From: Agriotes lineatus
Taxonomy: Eukaryota; Arthropoda; Insecta; Coleoptera; Elateridae
Reading direction: 5' to 3'
DNA: 64,000 bases
Assembly: GCA_940337035.1 (NCBI GenBank)
Contig: CALNHX010003011.1
Span: 62,001-126,000, forward strand
Part shown: positions 11,954 to 24,400 of the stretch, in pieces
Position numbering within the stretch: position 1 is the stretch's first letter
Layout: every line of letters begins with the position of its first letter
Position numbers and translations under genes: made by a program
Notes under the pieces: generated by a model
The model's input: the letters and a program-made list of their open reading frames with translations, nothing else
The model's database searches: none
What the model was told of the DNA's origin: nothing

Positions 11954-12670
11954 ATGGGTGCGGCAAAATATACCCAGCTATGGAATATTGTTATAGCTTT
12001 GTTATTTCCTTGACAACGGTCAAAAGTGAAGTTTTATATCAAATTAGAAAGATGCAGAATTTTGTTATGGAGCGTTATTCGGCTCAACAACGAGCACAAA
12101 TTATTAAATTGTATTTCCAAAACTTTTCTTCTTTAATTTCAAGTTAAGGCGCTTTTAGGCGAGCATATTCTAATCGAAGACCTCCACACGGAGAAACAAT
12201 TCGACGTTTAGCAAACGCTTTTATCAAAATGGCACAGTAAGTGATGTAAAGCATACTGGAAGACCTCGTTCTGGTCGTTCAAACTAAAATATTGAGCTTC
12301 TTCGGGCTGATGTTCAGGCAGAACCAAAAACTTCCACAATAAGACGTGCGGCGCAATTAGGGTTGTCTGAACATCAGCCCGAAGAAGCTCAATATTTTAG
12401 TTTGAACGATTAGAACGAGGTTTTCCAGTATGCTTTACATCACTTACTGTGCCATTTTGTAAAAAATCGTTTGCTAAACTTCGAATTGTTTCGCCGTAAA
12501 GTTTTGGATATATAATTTAACAATTTCTGCTTGTTGTTGAGCCGAATAACGCTCTATAACAAAATTCTGTGTTTTTCTACTTTGATATACAACTTCACTT
12601 TTGACAGCTGTCAAGGAAATAACAAAGTTCTAACAATTTTCCATAGCTGGGTATATTTCGTCGCACCCAT
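11954..12670. mobile_element. Foldback element made of two opposed transposase 5' ends
   Basis: Termini ATGGGTGCGGC (11954) and its complement ending CGCACCCAT (12670) are flanked by TA on both sides (11952-11953 and 12671-12672). The arms are complementary over about 300 bases, with a loop near 12330-12367. Each arm encodes, in opposite directions, the beginning of a mariner-type transposase: MERYSAQQRAQIIKLYFQN, then ETIRRLANAF and GRPRSGRS, in broken frames. This N-terminal HTH pattern is the DUF4817 type known from insect transposases. The catalytic DDE part is missing, so the element is non-autonomous. Confidence 0.85.
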
Positions 12671-14475
12671 TATTTCTTTATGCCTTTAGATGGAATCGTA
12701 TAGAATCGTGTAGATCGTAACTATATGTTGTCATGTTGTCAATGTGCTGTAAATTAGTACACTTATATTAGTATTAAGGCGATCCATCGGTGAAAATAAA
12801 TTTATGTTAATATTATTATTATTGTTATTATCATTATTATTATTAGTTACTTGGCGTGAAAGAACAAGAACAGAAATTTATTTCGATTTAGCTTCTAGCA
12901 AAGCAAACAATCCCTAGTGAATGGTTAACCGATTCACAATGGCAAGTAAATAGTACTGAAAATACACGCTTTATAAAACTAAGTTTTCACATCAACGAAG
13001 CGCAAGTAATTAATTGTTTTTCCGGTTAAATCTTTCCCTCCACAAGCTCTCCAAGGCGGTTAATTATTTAGTTTTTATAAACCTCGCCTGCTTTCCACAA
13101 TATTTTCCTCGCGCCGAGCATGCACATGAAACGCGTTGCAAACCTGTCATGAGATATATTTTTATTTTTTAATTTGTGCTGCTTGCTCTACATCATTTTT
13201 CATAACTGCGAAAGGTTTCAGCGAACTTTTAATGGATGAGCTCGGCAAACGTTGCAAGCTTAAACGCAAGCTTTGACGAAATTCGAGGCGCTAAGTATTA
13301 AGTACATGTTCCAAATTGCTTTGGTGGGGCTAAGCAAACATGCAATAATGCCTTCCAATTCGCATGCCAAAAATATCTATATACAGTTGGAGTTTGTAGA
13401 GTATTGAGATATTTAAGCTTGTAAAATGTTGCTACTACATTTCCATACTCTAAAACTTAAAACAGAGGGTTTGTTTCTGATATTTCATATCGCACTCCCA
13501 GTTCAATACTGCCGTAACCGCGATTGTCTAAATTAAACAAGAGAGACAAAGTAATAATAATTGTTAAATAGATTTTTGTCGTTCTACTCGTTTCTTTCGG
13601 AAATATAAACTTCAATTTTGATATTGTATACCTATAATATCAAGCTCGTTTAAGTATATTTTTAAAAAGTTAACCTTATCGGGAAACGTTTGTAACGTGT
13701 GGCGATATTGTACTAAAAATATATGAGTGTACCGCCATAACTGGGTGGTAAACCATATACGAAGGCAGATTTCTAAGTAATCCGTCTAGCCATGAAAAAA
13801 CAAGCTATCCACCATATTTCTCGCTTGCCCTGGCTTCTGCTTGCCTCGCTGGGGGCAATTGTTTCTCCGTACCGTGATCATGGACAACGATCTGTCCGTA
13901 CCAAGGCAAGGACAAATACGTCAAATTGACATCAAGGCACCCTATTATGGACTAAGCCGGTAGCACTTAACGACCGCCCTTGACGACACCCGGTCCATTT
14001 TAAGTTCGTGGTTATCAGGTTAGGTTATTTGTCAGGCTGACACAACTTTCGCAAAAAATAACTTCGAATTTGACACAAACAGCGTTATTAACAAAAACTT
14101 CAGTACTGCCAAACGTATAACAAGAATCACGTCATTTTTAAAGCGACTAGTTGGGATAGTTCCTAAATAAAATAAAATCAAAATGGTTCTTGCTCTTGTT
14201 CAGTGTACAAAAAAAAACCAGTTTACTTGACATGTCTTTCAAGTTCATGAATTTTTTAGTAAAAAACTTTTTTAGTTTATAGGGTTTCCATTTTTTCTTG
14301 CTGCCTGAATAATGGTGTAACCTGTGATGAAGCATAAACTGATACACTTCTCAATGCTCTCGTTTTTGATTTTTCGATAACTCAGTGCATTGATTCACCT
14401 TCATTTTGGGTATCGCCCAATGCTAGAAACTGTTCACTTGAGTATATATCACCCGGTACAACATGTTCATTAAAC
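12671..14475. other. No gene seen; ATT microsatellite and a GC-richer patch
   Basis: An (ATT)n tract lies at 12808-12846. A GC-richer patch at 13790-14010 contains no long frame. Nothing else is recognisable. Confidence 0.6.
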
Positions 14476-14660
14476 AGTGGAAACTCAAACGTATGAATAA
14501 TATGTTGGTAGCACTGTAAGTCTATGTTAAATTCGAGGTTAGCAGGCATATTTTGCGTCAGTCTGTGTAAAATCTGACGGAAAACCTAACCCGATAACCT
14601 CGAATTCGATACAGACTTACAGTGCCACCAATATATTATTCATACGTTTGAATTTCCACA
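14476..14660. mobile_element. Palindromic MITE, family copy 1
   Basis: A left arm of about 65 bases (containing GCACTGTAAGTCTATG and ATTCGAGGTTA) is matched in inverse by the right arm (TAACCTCGAATTC, CAGACTTACAGTGCC), with a ~50-base spacer that includes TTTTGCGTCAGTCTGTGTAA. A second copy of the same core lies at 48290-48389, which supports a dispersed family. No coding capacity; superfamily unknown. Confidence 0.8.
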
Positions 14661-16756
14661 GCTGCCTCTTATGTACTTTATATATATCATCAGAATAAAG
14701 AATTATATCCAGGTGGAAAATTAGACGAGAAACACAAGGGACAGGTGGCAATTTCATTCATTCCTCGAGAAACAATAGCATTATACCAAAAAAAGACAGA
14801 ACCTCTTTTTAACTCTAATCCAAAAAAGGGTAATGTTAAAGTTGTTAAGGAGATTTCTCTTATATTAAGTGTGCTCATTAAATAAGTCCTGCGATCTTTT
14901 TTCCTTTCATTTAATGTAAATTACTTACTAATCTTGTTTCTCCCCTTACTACCGTCGACTACTTTTCTTTACTTCAGGATTAAAGTTTCTCTATGGGATG
15001 CATCAAACTGTCATTGAAGGGCACTGTCAGGCAATCTCCAAAACTTCGAAAATATTGTTCTTCTAAGAGCAACTATTTGTGCTTTCCTTTCCTGTATTTT
15101 CTTCATATTCTATTTATTGGTTTGCAGCTCTATTTTCGTTATTGTCTTCAGCATTTTGCTTTTTGTCTAGTATTTCAGTTATGCTTCTATTAGCCCTTTT
15201 CCCATTCATATCCAAAATGCCGTTGTCAGTATCCCTACTGCTACTTTCTTCGGAACACTAATTCTTGTATTTTACTAAGTTATCTTCGAAAAAATATTTG
15301 CTGTGTGTATCAGCTCGTTCTATTTTAAAATTCTCAGTAGAGTTTGGGTATGGTTCAATGATATTTTCTTTTTCCACTAATTTGGTAGCATTCTTCAGCA
15401 GGTGCTGATCTTTTGAGTAAAAGATTTATAATTAGGTATTTTTCTTTATAGCTAAAACCTCGGTAACGTACTTTTGCTGGCAATTATTTAACCATAATTT
15501 AACATAATCGTAATTTCATGATACGGGGTTGGTAGAAAGTTATCAAGTTCGGAGTTGGAAAACATTTTGATGTTATGTCTGCTGCAATAGTTCTGGTTCT
15601 GATGAAGATTAAAAACGTGTAAACTTTTAGCATTAGAGTTATTAAATGTTAGCCAATAATTTAACAACTAACCATACCAGAATGGTGTCCAAAGTGATTA
15701 TCTCATTGTAAATCAAAGAATAATATGAACAGTAGCCCCGACCTCTAACAACCCTGTGAAACATGCATTTCTGTATACTATTAGTTTGTTTTGCAAGGTC
15801 AGCCAATGCAATAATCTTGGAACACTATTTTTTAGATAAAATATTAGGGTTGTCAAGGTTCAAAAGCAGTCTATTCGCAAAGCCCGTCTGTTGGACCGTT
15901 ATTGAATTTCTGTGGGTTTTCCGCTTGTCACCCTCTGCAGTCGTAAGCGTACCTGATTTGGTCGAGTAATGCAGTTGCCTAGTGTTTAATTTTTCTTGAT
16001 GAAAGAAGATACCAAGTCGATTTAGTAGTAATGCATGCTGAACAATTAATTTCGATCTCTCATTCATTATTTAATAGTCTAATCGCATAGATCACCACAA
16101 TTCAATTAATTTTAAAGATCAGACGTTGTTAACCTTACTACTAATTTTAGGTTAGAAATTGCAACTTGTCCAGGTAATATCGCACAACATACATTTCTGG
16201 TTGTATTGCTAGACGAAAGAAAATATTTTACTAAAATACCAACGTATGTGTCAGTTGCAGCTGAGTGTAAACGAATGATAAAATTCCACCAAGCCATAAA
16301 TAACAAAACTATTATGAAATTAGGTTTCAACTTACATGGCTTTATTTTCCTCCATACTTTAGTATGTTTAGTAGTGCAACAGGGCCGTATCTAAAAATAT
16401 TATATTTTTGCAGTTACAGCGCTATTAAACTAGAAGTATGATATGCTTTTCCACACATAACTAGAGTTATTTATGGAACTCCATGCAATTGGAGTACTTA
16501 CGTTTGATATCTCTCAAGTTTTTTTATTCCTATGGGTTAGTTGTCAAATAACTTTAACAGAATTTTTATTTAATATCGGAAAAAATAAAGCTATATTTTT
16601 AAAATATACATTTCCACGTTAATACCCATTCAGCTTTGAATCATTATAGTATTTTATTTTATTCGCTTAATGACATAGTTTAGAAAAACATTTTCTCAAT
16701 TAAACTAGTCTTTAAGTATTAATAGTATATTACTCTACAAGTTGAGGAAAGTGATG
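14661..16756. other. Mostly non-coding; coding-like remnant on the minus strand near 15040-15520
   Basis: Reading the minus strand from about 15520 down to 15040 gives mostly open sequence: DYVKLWLNNCQQKYVTEVL, later KDQHLLKNATKLVEKENIIE, then LDMNGKRANRSITEILDKKQ, separated by a few stops. The composition is hydrophilic and protein-like, but I do not recognise the family. The other frames in this stretch are short and unremarkable. Confidence 0.35.
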
Positions 16757-16870
16757 TTTTTTTTTAATTTATACAAAAAGGTATTTCGGCATCACAGGCC
16801 ACTAATACCTTGATACATTAATAGTATTTACAATCACAGTTTTATTTAAATTATTAAGTTATAATAGAGC

Positions 16871-16998
16871 TTACAGTTTGTTAAGTAGACTGGTATGTAT
16901 AAGGTAGCTTACTATATTTTTAATGTTCCCGGGATCGTTTGCGAGTGCTTCTTTTAGGGTAGGTGGTATCTTATTTTTCTCTCTTTGTGCTGTGTACT
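16871..16998 (-). pseudogene. Last ~40 codons of the I-type ORF2, beyond the hAT insertion
   Basis: On the minus strand this segment reads YTAQREKNKIPPTLKEALAN...LIHTSLLNKL and stop. It continues exactly, in frame, from the codons for TVQHIIIDCRE on the far side of the hAT element (ending at 21424), if one copy of the target duplication AGTACACA (minus-strand sense) is kept. This shows that the hAT landed in an existing LINE reading frame. Confidence 0.85.
16991..16998. repeat. 8-bp target site duplication (left) of the hAT element
   Basis: TGTGTACT, identical to the copy at 21416-21423. An 8-bp duplication is the hallmark of hAT transposition. Confidence 0.92.
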
Positions 16999-17796
16999 CA
17001 GGGCCCCCGCTACTATATGTGCAAAGTGTGCAATGCACACGGGCGGCATACTTTACGGGCGCCAAAACCCAGGGTCCAAAAAAATTGCAAAAAAAAAACA
17101 AAAAACAAAAATTAATTTTAAAATAAAAGTTGAGAAATTCAATAGGATTAGGTATAAATACACACGAAATTTTATTAGTATATCATCCAGTTACTGCCGA
17201 TTACTATGTTGCGCGAACATGTCAGGCGGTAGTTTCTTTATTTTTCCTGTTAAGACATGAATAATGCCTGGAACGCTATAAAAGCGATGCATCGCCAGAG
17301 GCGTTTTTAAACCGGTTAGTTCACTGAACCGTGCAACAAGTGCATAAAAACAAGTAATCCTATTAATTTTTACATTTAAAGTTATTTTTATTTTGTCAAG
17401 TGTTGTGTTGTATAATATTTTGTTTACTACTTTTTTTTCTAAAAAATTAAGTGCTGAATAAATGCTGACATTAACCCTTTATAGGATACTACAAATATCT
17501 TTTTATTAATTGAAATGTCATATACGAGTTTAAAAAATAATTGGTTTTTTATCCATAACTCGCTTAGTTTTTATGCTATCGATCTTTTTAAAAAACCATT
17601 TTGTAGGGTTTTTAAGGGATATAAGATCAAATTAGTTTAATATTTTTCTGCCTTTATTTTTGAAAGGGTTTAAGCTGAAAGGGCTCGAACAGATTGCTTT
17701 TTACTCGAATATGCAAACTTGGTGCTTATTATTGTGCTTACTTTAGAAGTTAATTCCTAATTCCCATGAGTACTAATTATTTATTTGTTTTTTCAG

Positions 17797-20463
17797 GATA
17801 AAAGAAAGAGACCTTCAGGTGCGAAGTTTCGCGAGCAAAAGAAACTGAGACTACAAGAAGGGGAAAAAATGGCTGGATCTTTAAAGCACTTCTTGCAAAA
17901 CAACCAAGATTCCACGGAGACTATCGATGCGACCGAATCTCAAGATTCTAAATCCGTAATATCAGTATCCGTGAGTGGACCATCTGAAATTTCAACAGAG
18001 GCGACCACGGTAACATCAGGTCCTGCAACAAGTGGCGGCGGTTGTAGCAGCAAAACAGCTTCTACTGATGTAAAGCCCGATGAAGCGATGACACCATCCT
18101 CGTCTACAGCACTTCAACAATCCACTTCAGGTAATTCAGCTTGTGTAAGAGGTCCGGTAATGTCAGCTACCGAAATACCTGCTGCAAGTGACACTTTCGA
18201 TGAAGGCTTTAATGAGGCTAGTGTCGATATAATTCCGTCCGACCCCGGTTTGTGGCCCAAAAGAATCACCAATGAGATAGCTAGAATATTGGTCAAACGT
18301 GGTCCGCCATTGATAGACATCAGTTTTAACTTTCCTACTAATAAAGATAAGAGAAAGTTTTTGTGCAAATACTTTGTAAGAAGTCTAGCAAATGGAGAAA
18401 AAGTCCAAAGGACTTGGCTTATCTACTCTGTTTCTAAAGATTCTGTATTTTGTTTTTGTTGTAAGTTGTTTTGTACAACTCCTAACACTTTTTGTGATAC
18501 AAATGGAGTATCTGATTATCAACACTTGTCTTTGCTAATGAAGAGACACGAAACGTCAATTTTACACAACAGTTATATGAACACTTGGGTAAATTTTAAA
18601 AGAATGTTGGAGACATCTACGACTGTTAATGCTCATCACCTGCGGATTTTATAAACGGAAAAAAAATATTGGCGCCACGTGTTGGAAAGAATTATTGCGA
18701 TTGTTAAGTATTTATCTACACAATGCTTGGCATTTCAAGGTTCTTCTAAATTACGTTTCGAACATGATAATGGAAATTTTCTAAAAGCTGTTGAGATGAT
18801 TGCCTCTTTTCATTCAGTGATGAGACAGCACGTTAGCCGAGTGTGTAACTCCCAAAAAAATCTGTTAAAATGACTCATTATTTAGGCAAATACAGAATGA
18901 AATAATTGAATTATTGTCGTCTAAAGTAAGAAATATTATTTTAGAAATGGTTCGCAGTCGAAAATATTTTTCAATAATATTAGATTGTACACCAGACACT
19001 AGTCATACTGAGCAAATTAGTCTTGTTCTGAGGTATGTTGTCCTTAACACCACTTCAAAAAAGGTTGAAGTTAAGGAAAGTTTTATTGCGTTTAATCCAA
19101 TACTGGACTCTACAGGGGAAGGGATATATACATTTGTGACAGAAATTTTGAAAAAATTAAATTTAGATATAAAAATTATTAGGGGCAAGGTTATGATAAT
19201 GGGGCAAACATGAAAGGAAAGCATGTTGGGCTTCAAAAACGCATTCTTGATGCGAATACGAGAGCCCTTTTTGTACCTTGTGCGGCTCATACTTTGAACT
19301 TAACAGTAAATGACGCTTCTAAGGTGTCAGATGCTACAATAAACTTTTTTAATCTTGTGCAAGAGTTATATAATTTTTTTTCGCCATCCACAAAAAGGTG
19401 GGATGTTATGAGAAAAAATTTCCCCGGGTTAAGTTTAAAGCCTCTAAGTGAGACAAGATGGTCCAGCAGAATTGATGCAATAAATCCCCTTAAATTTTAT
19501 TTAATTAAGGTTTGCGAAAGTCTTCTAGAAGTAGCTGAAGGTAATTCCTTTTACATTGATGCAAGACATAAAGCGAGTTCCCTCTTAACGTCTGTACCAA
19601 ATTTTCAATTTATTTGTGGAATTATTATTTGGCGTGACGTTTTATTTCATATAAATATTGTCAGCAAACAAATCCAAAGTGCTACAATTAATATTAAAGT
19701 ATGCCAAACTTACCTAAAAAATTTAGTTGATCACTTCCAGCAATATAGATCTGACCAATCATTTCAAGAAATTCTTTTACAAGCGAAAGAAGTAGCTCTC
19801 TCTCTCGAAATTGAAGAAGAATTTCCACCGTTACCAACGGTCAGGAGGAAATTTAAACCAAAACTGTTTGACTATGAACACCGAAATGAGACCCCTCATG
19901 ATCCAAAAACCGCCTTTAAAATTAGTTTTTTCTTAAAAATTATAGATCAAACTTTAAGCTCTCTAAAAAACCGATTTGACTTATTAAATGAGTATGATAA
20001 TTTTTCGGATTTTTTAGCGACATATTCAAATTAAGTGACAGCGATCTTTTAAAACGTTGTTCTGTTCTTGAAGGACGACTGACAGATCAGGATAATAAGG
20101 ATATAGACTCCAATGATTTGTTTAATGAAATTAAAGCGTTAAAGTTGTTTTCATTACTTGATAATACTGACCCCTTAAGTATTTTACAATATATATTTGA
20201 AAACAATTTAATCTCCACCCTTCCAAACGTAAGCATTTCACTAAGAATTCTTCTGACATTGCCTGTATCTCTAGCTTCTGACGAGCGATCTTTTCAAAGT
20301 TAAAAATCATTAAAAATTATTTAAGATCGACAATGCTTCAAGAAAGATTGTCTGGGCTAGCAATATTAGCAATTGAACAAGAAATTTTTGATGGTATAAA
20401 TTTTAGCGATGTAATTAATGAATTTGCAACAGCAAAGTCTCGGAAAATATCGCTACTACAATA
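17797..20463 (+). pseudogene. ZMYM1-like hAT transposase with stops and frameshifts
   Basis: The frame opens after TTTGTTTTTTCAG (splice acceptor ending at 17796), so an upstream exon is expected; I do not use the upstream ATG at 17785. A basic start (DKRKRPSGAKFREQKK) leads to a Ser/Thr-rich linker, then a TTF-type zinc finger region (KYFVRSLANG...CFCCKLF) near residues 190-230. The RNase H-like core follows (FSIILDCTPDTSHTEQISLV; GYDNGANMKGKH; PCAAHTLNL; SETRWSSR), and then the C-terminal hAT dimerisation segment (SLASDERSFS, LRSTMLQERLSGLAI). One in-frame TAA (18652) and frameshifts near 18865, 19182, 20010 and 20297 kill it. It would act on the element's own ends. Confidence 0.9.
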
Positions 20464-21038
20464 GCTATTTTTTATTTTTCTATTGTACCTAGCTATAATT
20501 TTTGATTTTATAACGAAGTTACCTAGGTATTTGTTATCAGAAGTATCTGCATATTTTTTAAAATATCTAAGTATCTAGTAGAAAGTAGTACTTATATATA
20601 TATATGTAGACATTAGGCAATATTTCTGTTATTTGTTCCTAAAAAATTTGATTTTTAGTTTTGGGTTATTTTCTAGTATTTATAAACAACGTGTCTGTAC
20701 CCCATTAGTTAAGTAAATGCTTTTATGTCCTACCAGTACATTAATTGAAATTAATGACTGTATTTTAAGGTATCTTAGATACAAAATAACGCTCCAGGGC
20801 AATTATTTTCTTCATAAGAACACTAGGGTTATTATGAAAAATTCACAGTATTTGTTTCCATGGATACAACTTTTATTTCAAAAATTATGCACCACTGTCA
20901 CAATGAAAATTAATGACAGCTCAGCTAATGTTAGAAATCTAACTTAGATCAGCTAACTAGATACTATATCATAGTAATTATATGAATTGAATTATGAATA
21001 TGAATTAGGTAAGAAAATTGGTAGGACATAACACCTTG

Positions 21039-21162
21039 AAGGCACCACGAGCATTATGAGCTAAGAGTCCGCGATTCTTGTACACACCTCGGGCCAAAGG
21101 CCCTCGGTTAGTACACTAACAATCTTGGGCTCTTATTTTACTCATAATGCTCTTGGTACCTT
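21039..21162. repeat. 124-bp hairpin in the 3' part of the hAT element
   Basis: The left arm AAGGCACCACGAGCATTATG is matched by the right arm CATAATGCTCTTGGTACCTT. The centre GGGCCAAAGGCCC closes a near-continuous stem with a few bulges. It may be a small MITE nested in the hAT or a structure belonging to the element. Confidence 0.7.
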
Positions 21163-21415
21163 AATAACTATAAAATGGGTGTGAACAAGAATTTATTTTA
21201 ATTTATTTTGTTATGATTTTATTATGTCTGTTTGATTTTGATATTTTAGTCTACAAATAAATATGACTTCTAAAGTTCAGTTTTTGCTTTATTTCAAGCA
21301 CCTACCTACCTACTTACCTTCAAAAAAATAAATAAAAAACATGATCCAAGATGCCTTAAGGGGCGCCAAAATCCTTTTTTGCACACAGGCGCCAGTAGCC
21401 CTTACGGGGGCCCTG

Positions 21416-21423
21416 TGTGTACT
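21416..21423. repeat. 8-bp target site duplication (right) of the hAT element
   Basis: TGTGTACT, identical to 16991-16998. Confidence 0.92.
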
Positions 21424-24400
21424 CCCTGCAGTCGATTATAATATGTTGGACTGTAATCCGTGTATTGCAAGTGGCACATGTTGGGGTTTCGGTTTTTTGC
21501 ATTAGGTGGCTGTGTGTTAAGCGTGTGTGGCCTATTCTCAGTCTTGTTAATGTTACTTGGATTTTTCTGCTTTCTATGGTGTGCCATCTTACAGTTTCAT
21601 CTTTTATTTTTCTTAGGTGGTTGTTATTTGGAGGGGTGTTCTTCCACTTATTCTGCCACTGTTTCTTTATTTTAGCTTTGATTTCGCTCTTAATGTCACT
21701 TTACTGGTATTTGTATTTGTTGTATATGTTCAGTAGTTGCCTCTTTTGCAGCTTTGTCCACGTCTTCATTGTTTCTTATCCCAACATGCGATGGTATCCA
21801 AACAATTCCTATTTGTTTTCCGGTTTCTAGGGCTTCGTTGATGTTTTCTTGAATGGATTGTATATTATGTTCCTTGGCATATATATCGAGCAAGCTGTGT
21901 ACTACACTAAGAGAGTCGGTACATATGATAAATTTATGTTTTTCTGAACTATTTATAAATTCTGTAGCTCTTGATGCTATAGGATTCTGCCGTGAATATG
22001 CTACATGCTGGTGGTAGTTGGTATTTATACGTGTCATTTCCTGTTACTACAGCTGTACGACCGTTGTGCCGAGATCCGTCGGTGTATATGAAATTGTATT
22101 CTTTATATCTTTCTCTAATACTGTAGAAATATTTTCGGTAGAGCTGTGGTGGTGTTTGGGATTTGGGGTATTTTGTGAGGGATAAAATAATTTTTGGGCG
22201 TCGGAGTAACCATGGAAGATGTGTGTGTGGATATTTTTTGAGTGTTTGGATGCGTGAATTGAATTTCGTGTAAGTATGTTTTTATAGTTCTTTGTAAAGG
22301 TGTTGTATCTGGTATTTGTTGGTTATTTGTGAATATTTTATCATATGCTGGATTATTTGGGTTACTAAAGAGTTTGGTTATGTAGTTTATTGTTAATTGG
22401 TTTCTTCGGTCGTCTAGAGATAGTTCTCCTGCTTCTACTAAAATACTGTCAACAGGGCTTGTTCGGTATGCACCGGTAGCTATTCGTAGGGCAGTGTTGT
22501 GTATGGAATTTAGTCATTTTAGTTTCGAAGGTTTTGCCGTTGAGTATGCCATGCACGCATAGTCAAGTTTTGACCTGATGAGGGCTCTGTACACTTTGAT
22601 TATGTTATCTCTATGTGCTCCCCAGTTCAAATGCCCCAACGTCTTAATGATGTTTAGTTTTAATGAACATTCTTTCTTGAGATTTAGAAGGTGCGGAACC
22701 CATATCATTTTGGTATCTAATGTTACTTCTAAAAATTTTATTGAGGTAGAGAATGTGATTTGACTGTTGTTTATTTTTAGTATTGGATGTTCGTGATGCC
22801 TTCTAAGTCTGCAGAAGTGTATGGCTTGTGTTTTTGTTTCTGAAAACCGCAACCCTGTGGTGGCTGACCATTCTTCTAAGTTTTTAATTAAATTTTGTAG
22901 TTTTTCTTTTACCGTGTTTATGTTTTTTCCTTTGTAGTAAATCACTAAATCATCTGCGAATAGTGATAGTTTAGTGTTGTTAGAAACAGTTTCTTTTAGT
23001 TTGTTCATTGCAATTAAGAAAAGCGTTGCACTTAGTACTTCACCTTGCGGTACTCCTTTATATTGTTTCTTTTCATGTGATAGACAGCCATTTATTTTTA
23101 CTTTAAACTTCCTATTTTCGAGAAAATTGTTTATGTATTTTATGATGTTTCCGTTTAGTTTGTATTCTGTTAGCGTTTTGAGGATATAGTGTTTCCATGT
23201 TGAGTCATAGGCTTTGTGGATGTCGAAAAATATTGCAATTAAGTGTTGTTTATTTTTGAACGATTTTTGTACTTCTGTTTGTAGTGCAATAATCTGGTCT
23301 ATAGTGGATTTTCATTCCCTAAACCCACACTGTTCATTTATTATAATATTATTGGTTTCTAGCGTCCAGCATAGCCTACGGTTGACCATCTTCTGTAGTA
23401 TTTTGCTCATACAGTTTGCGAGAGCTATTGGCCTGTAGTTAGATGGATTTGTTTTGTCCTTATGTGGTTTAGGTACTGGGATTACAGTTACTTCTCTCCA
23501 TTTATCTGGGTTAACATTTTTGATCCATATGATATTATAGATTCTTAGTAGATGCTGTAGTGAAGTTTTGGATAAATTTGTTATCATTTCGTATGAGATT
23601 CCGTCAGATCCAGGGCTACTCTTTCTTTTCATGTTTCTTAAAACATGTTCTAGTTCCTCGAGAGTAAATGGCTTATTTATTGGTAGGTGTGTTGAACTTT
23701 CTGTCTCTATGCGTTGTTTTTCTGTTTCCATTTTTTTTTGTAGAAATTCCTCGGTATAACATAAGTCACTGGAGTTTTCTTCAAACTTATTGGCCAGTGT
23801 ATCTGCTATTTCTTGGGTGTTTGTAATAATTTTATTTTCTGAGTATAGCATCGTTATTTGTTGTAGTGGCTTTTCTCCTTTGATTGCTCTTATCTTTGTC
23901 CAAACTGTATGAGACGGTGTATTGGCTGTAATTGTGGAAATAAATTTTCCCAGAATTCCTTTTTGCTTTGTACAATTGCTCTTCTTAATATAGCTTGCGT
24001 TCGTTTCAAGTTTATTAGATTTTCTTGGTTTCTGTTTCTTCTGTAGCTGTACAGTGCCCTTTTGTTTTCTTTAATAGCTTCCTCACATTTGCTGCTCCAC
24101 CAGGGTACTACCTTCTTAATTTTCAGAATCTTTTTGCTTCCAAAGGTTTCATTTGCTGCTTTTGTGATGCACTGTGTGAATTGGTCCACTATGTAGTTTA
24201 TGTCAGTATTTTCGGTGAAATTGCTGCTTTCTATAATTGCCCGTTTGGAGTACATTTCCAGCTTGTGTCCTTTAATTTCCATTTGGCGTAAATAGGGTGG
24301 GGTGGGGTGATGTCTTCTACGTTAACTTGAGCATGTATTTTTATGGGAAAGTGATTGCTATTGTATAGGCATTGTAACACTTGCCATGTAAATTTGTGTC

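Larger units (their letters stand above)
16999..21415 (+). mobile_element. hAT element (ZMYM1-like transposase), 4417 bp
   Basis: The termini CAGGGCCCCCG (16999) and CGGGGGCCCTG (ending 21415) are inverted repeats and are flanked by the identical 8-bp duplications TGTGTACT. Subterminal regions also resemble each other (GGGCGCCAAAA near 17058 and 21361). The interior has one transposase frame on the plus strand (17797-20463), preceded by a likely 3' splice site, and a 124-bp hairpin near the right end (21039-21162). The element sits within the 3' part of an I-type LINE of opposite orientation. The intact duplication implies a younger insertion than its host. Confidence 0.95.

Noticed and set aside
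21417..21830. 137-codon hydrophobic plus-strand frame
   Set aside because: Antisense to RNase H and tail codons of the I-type LINE.
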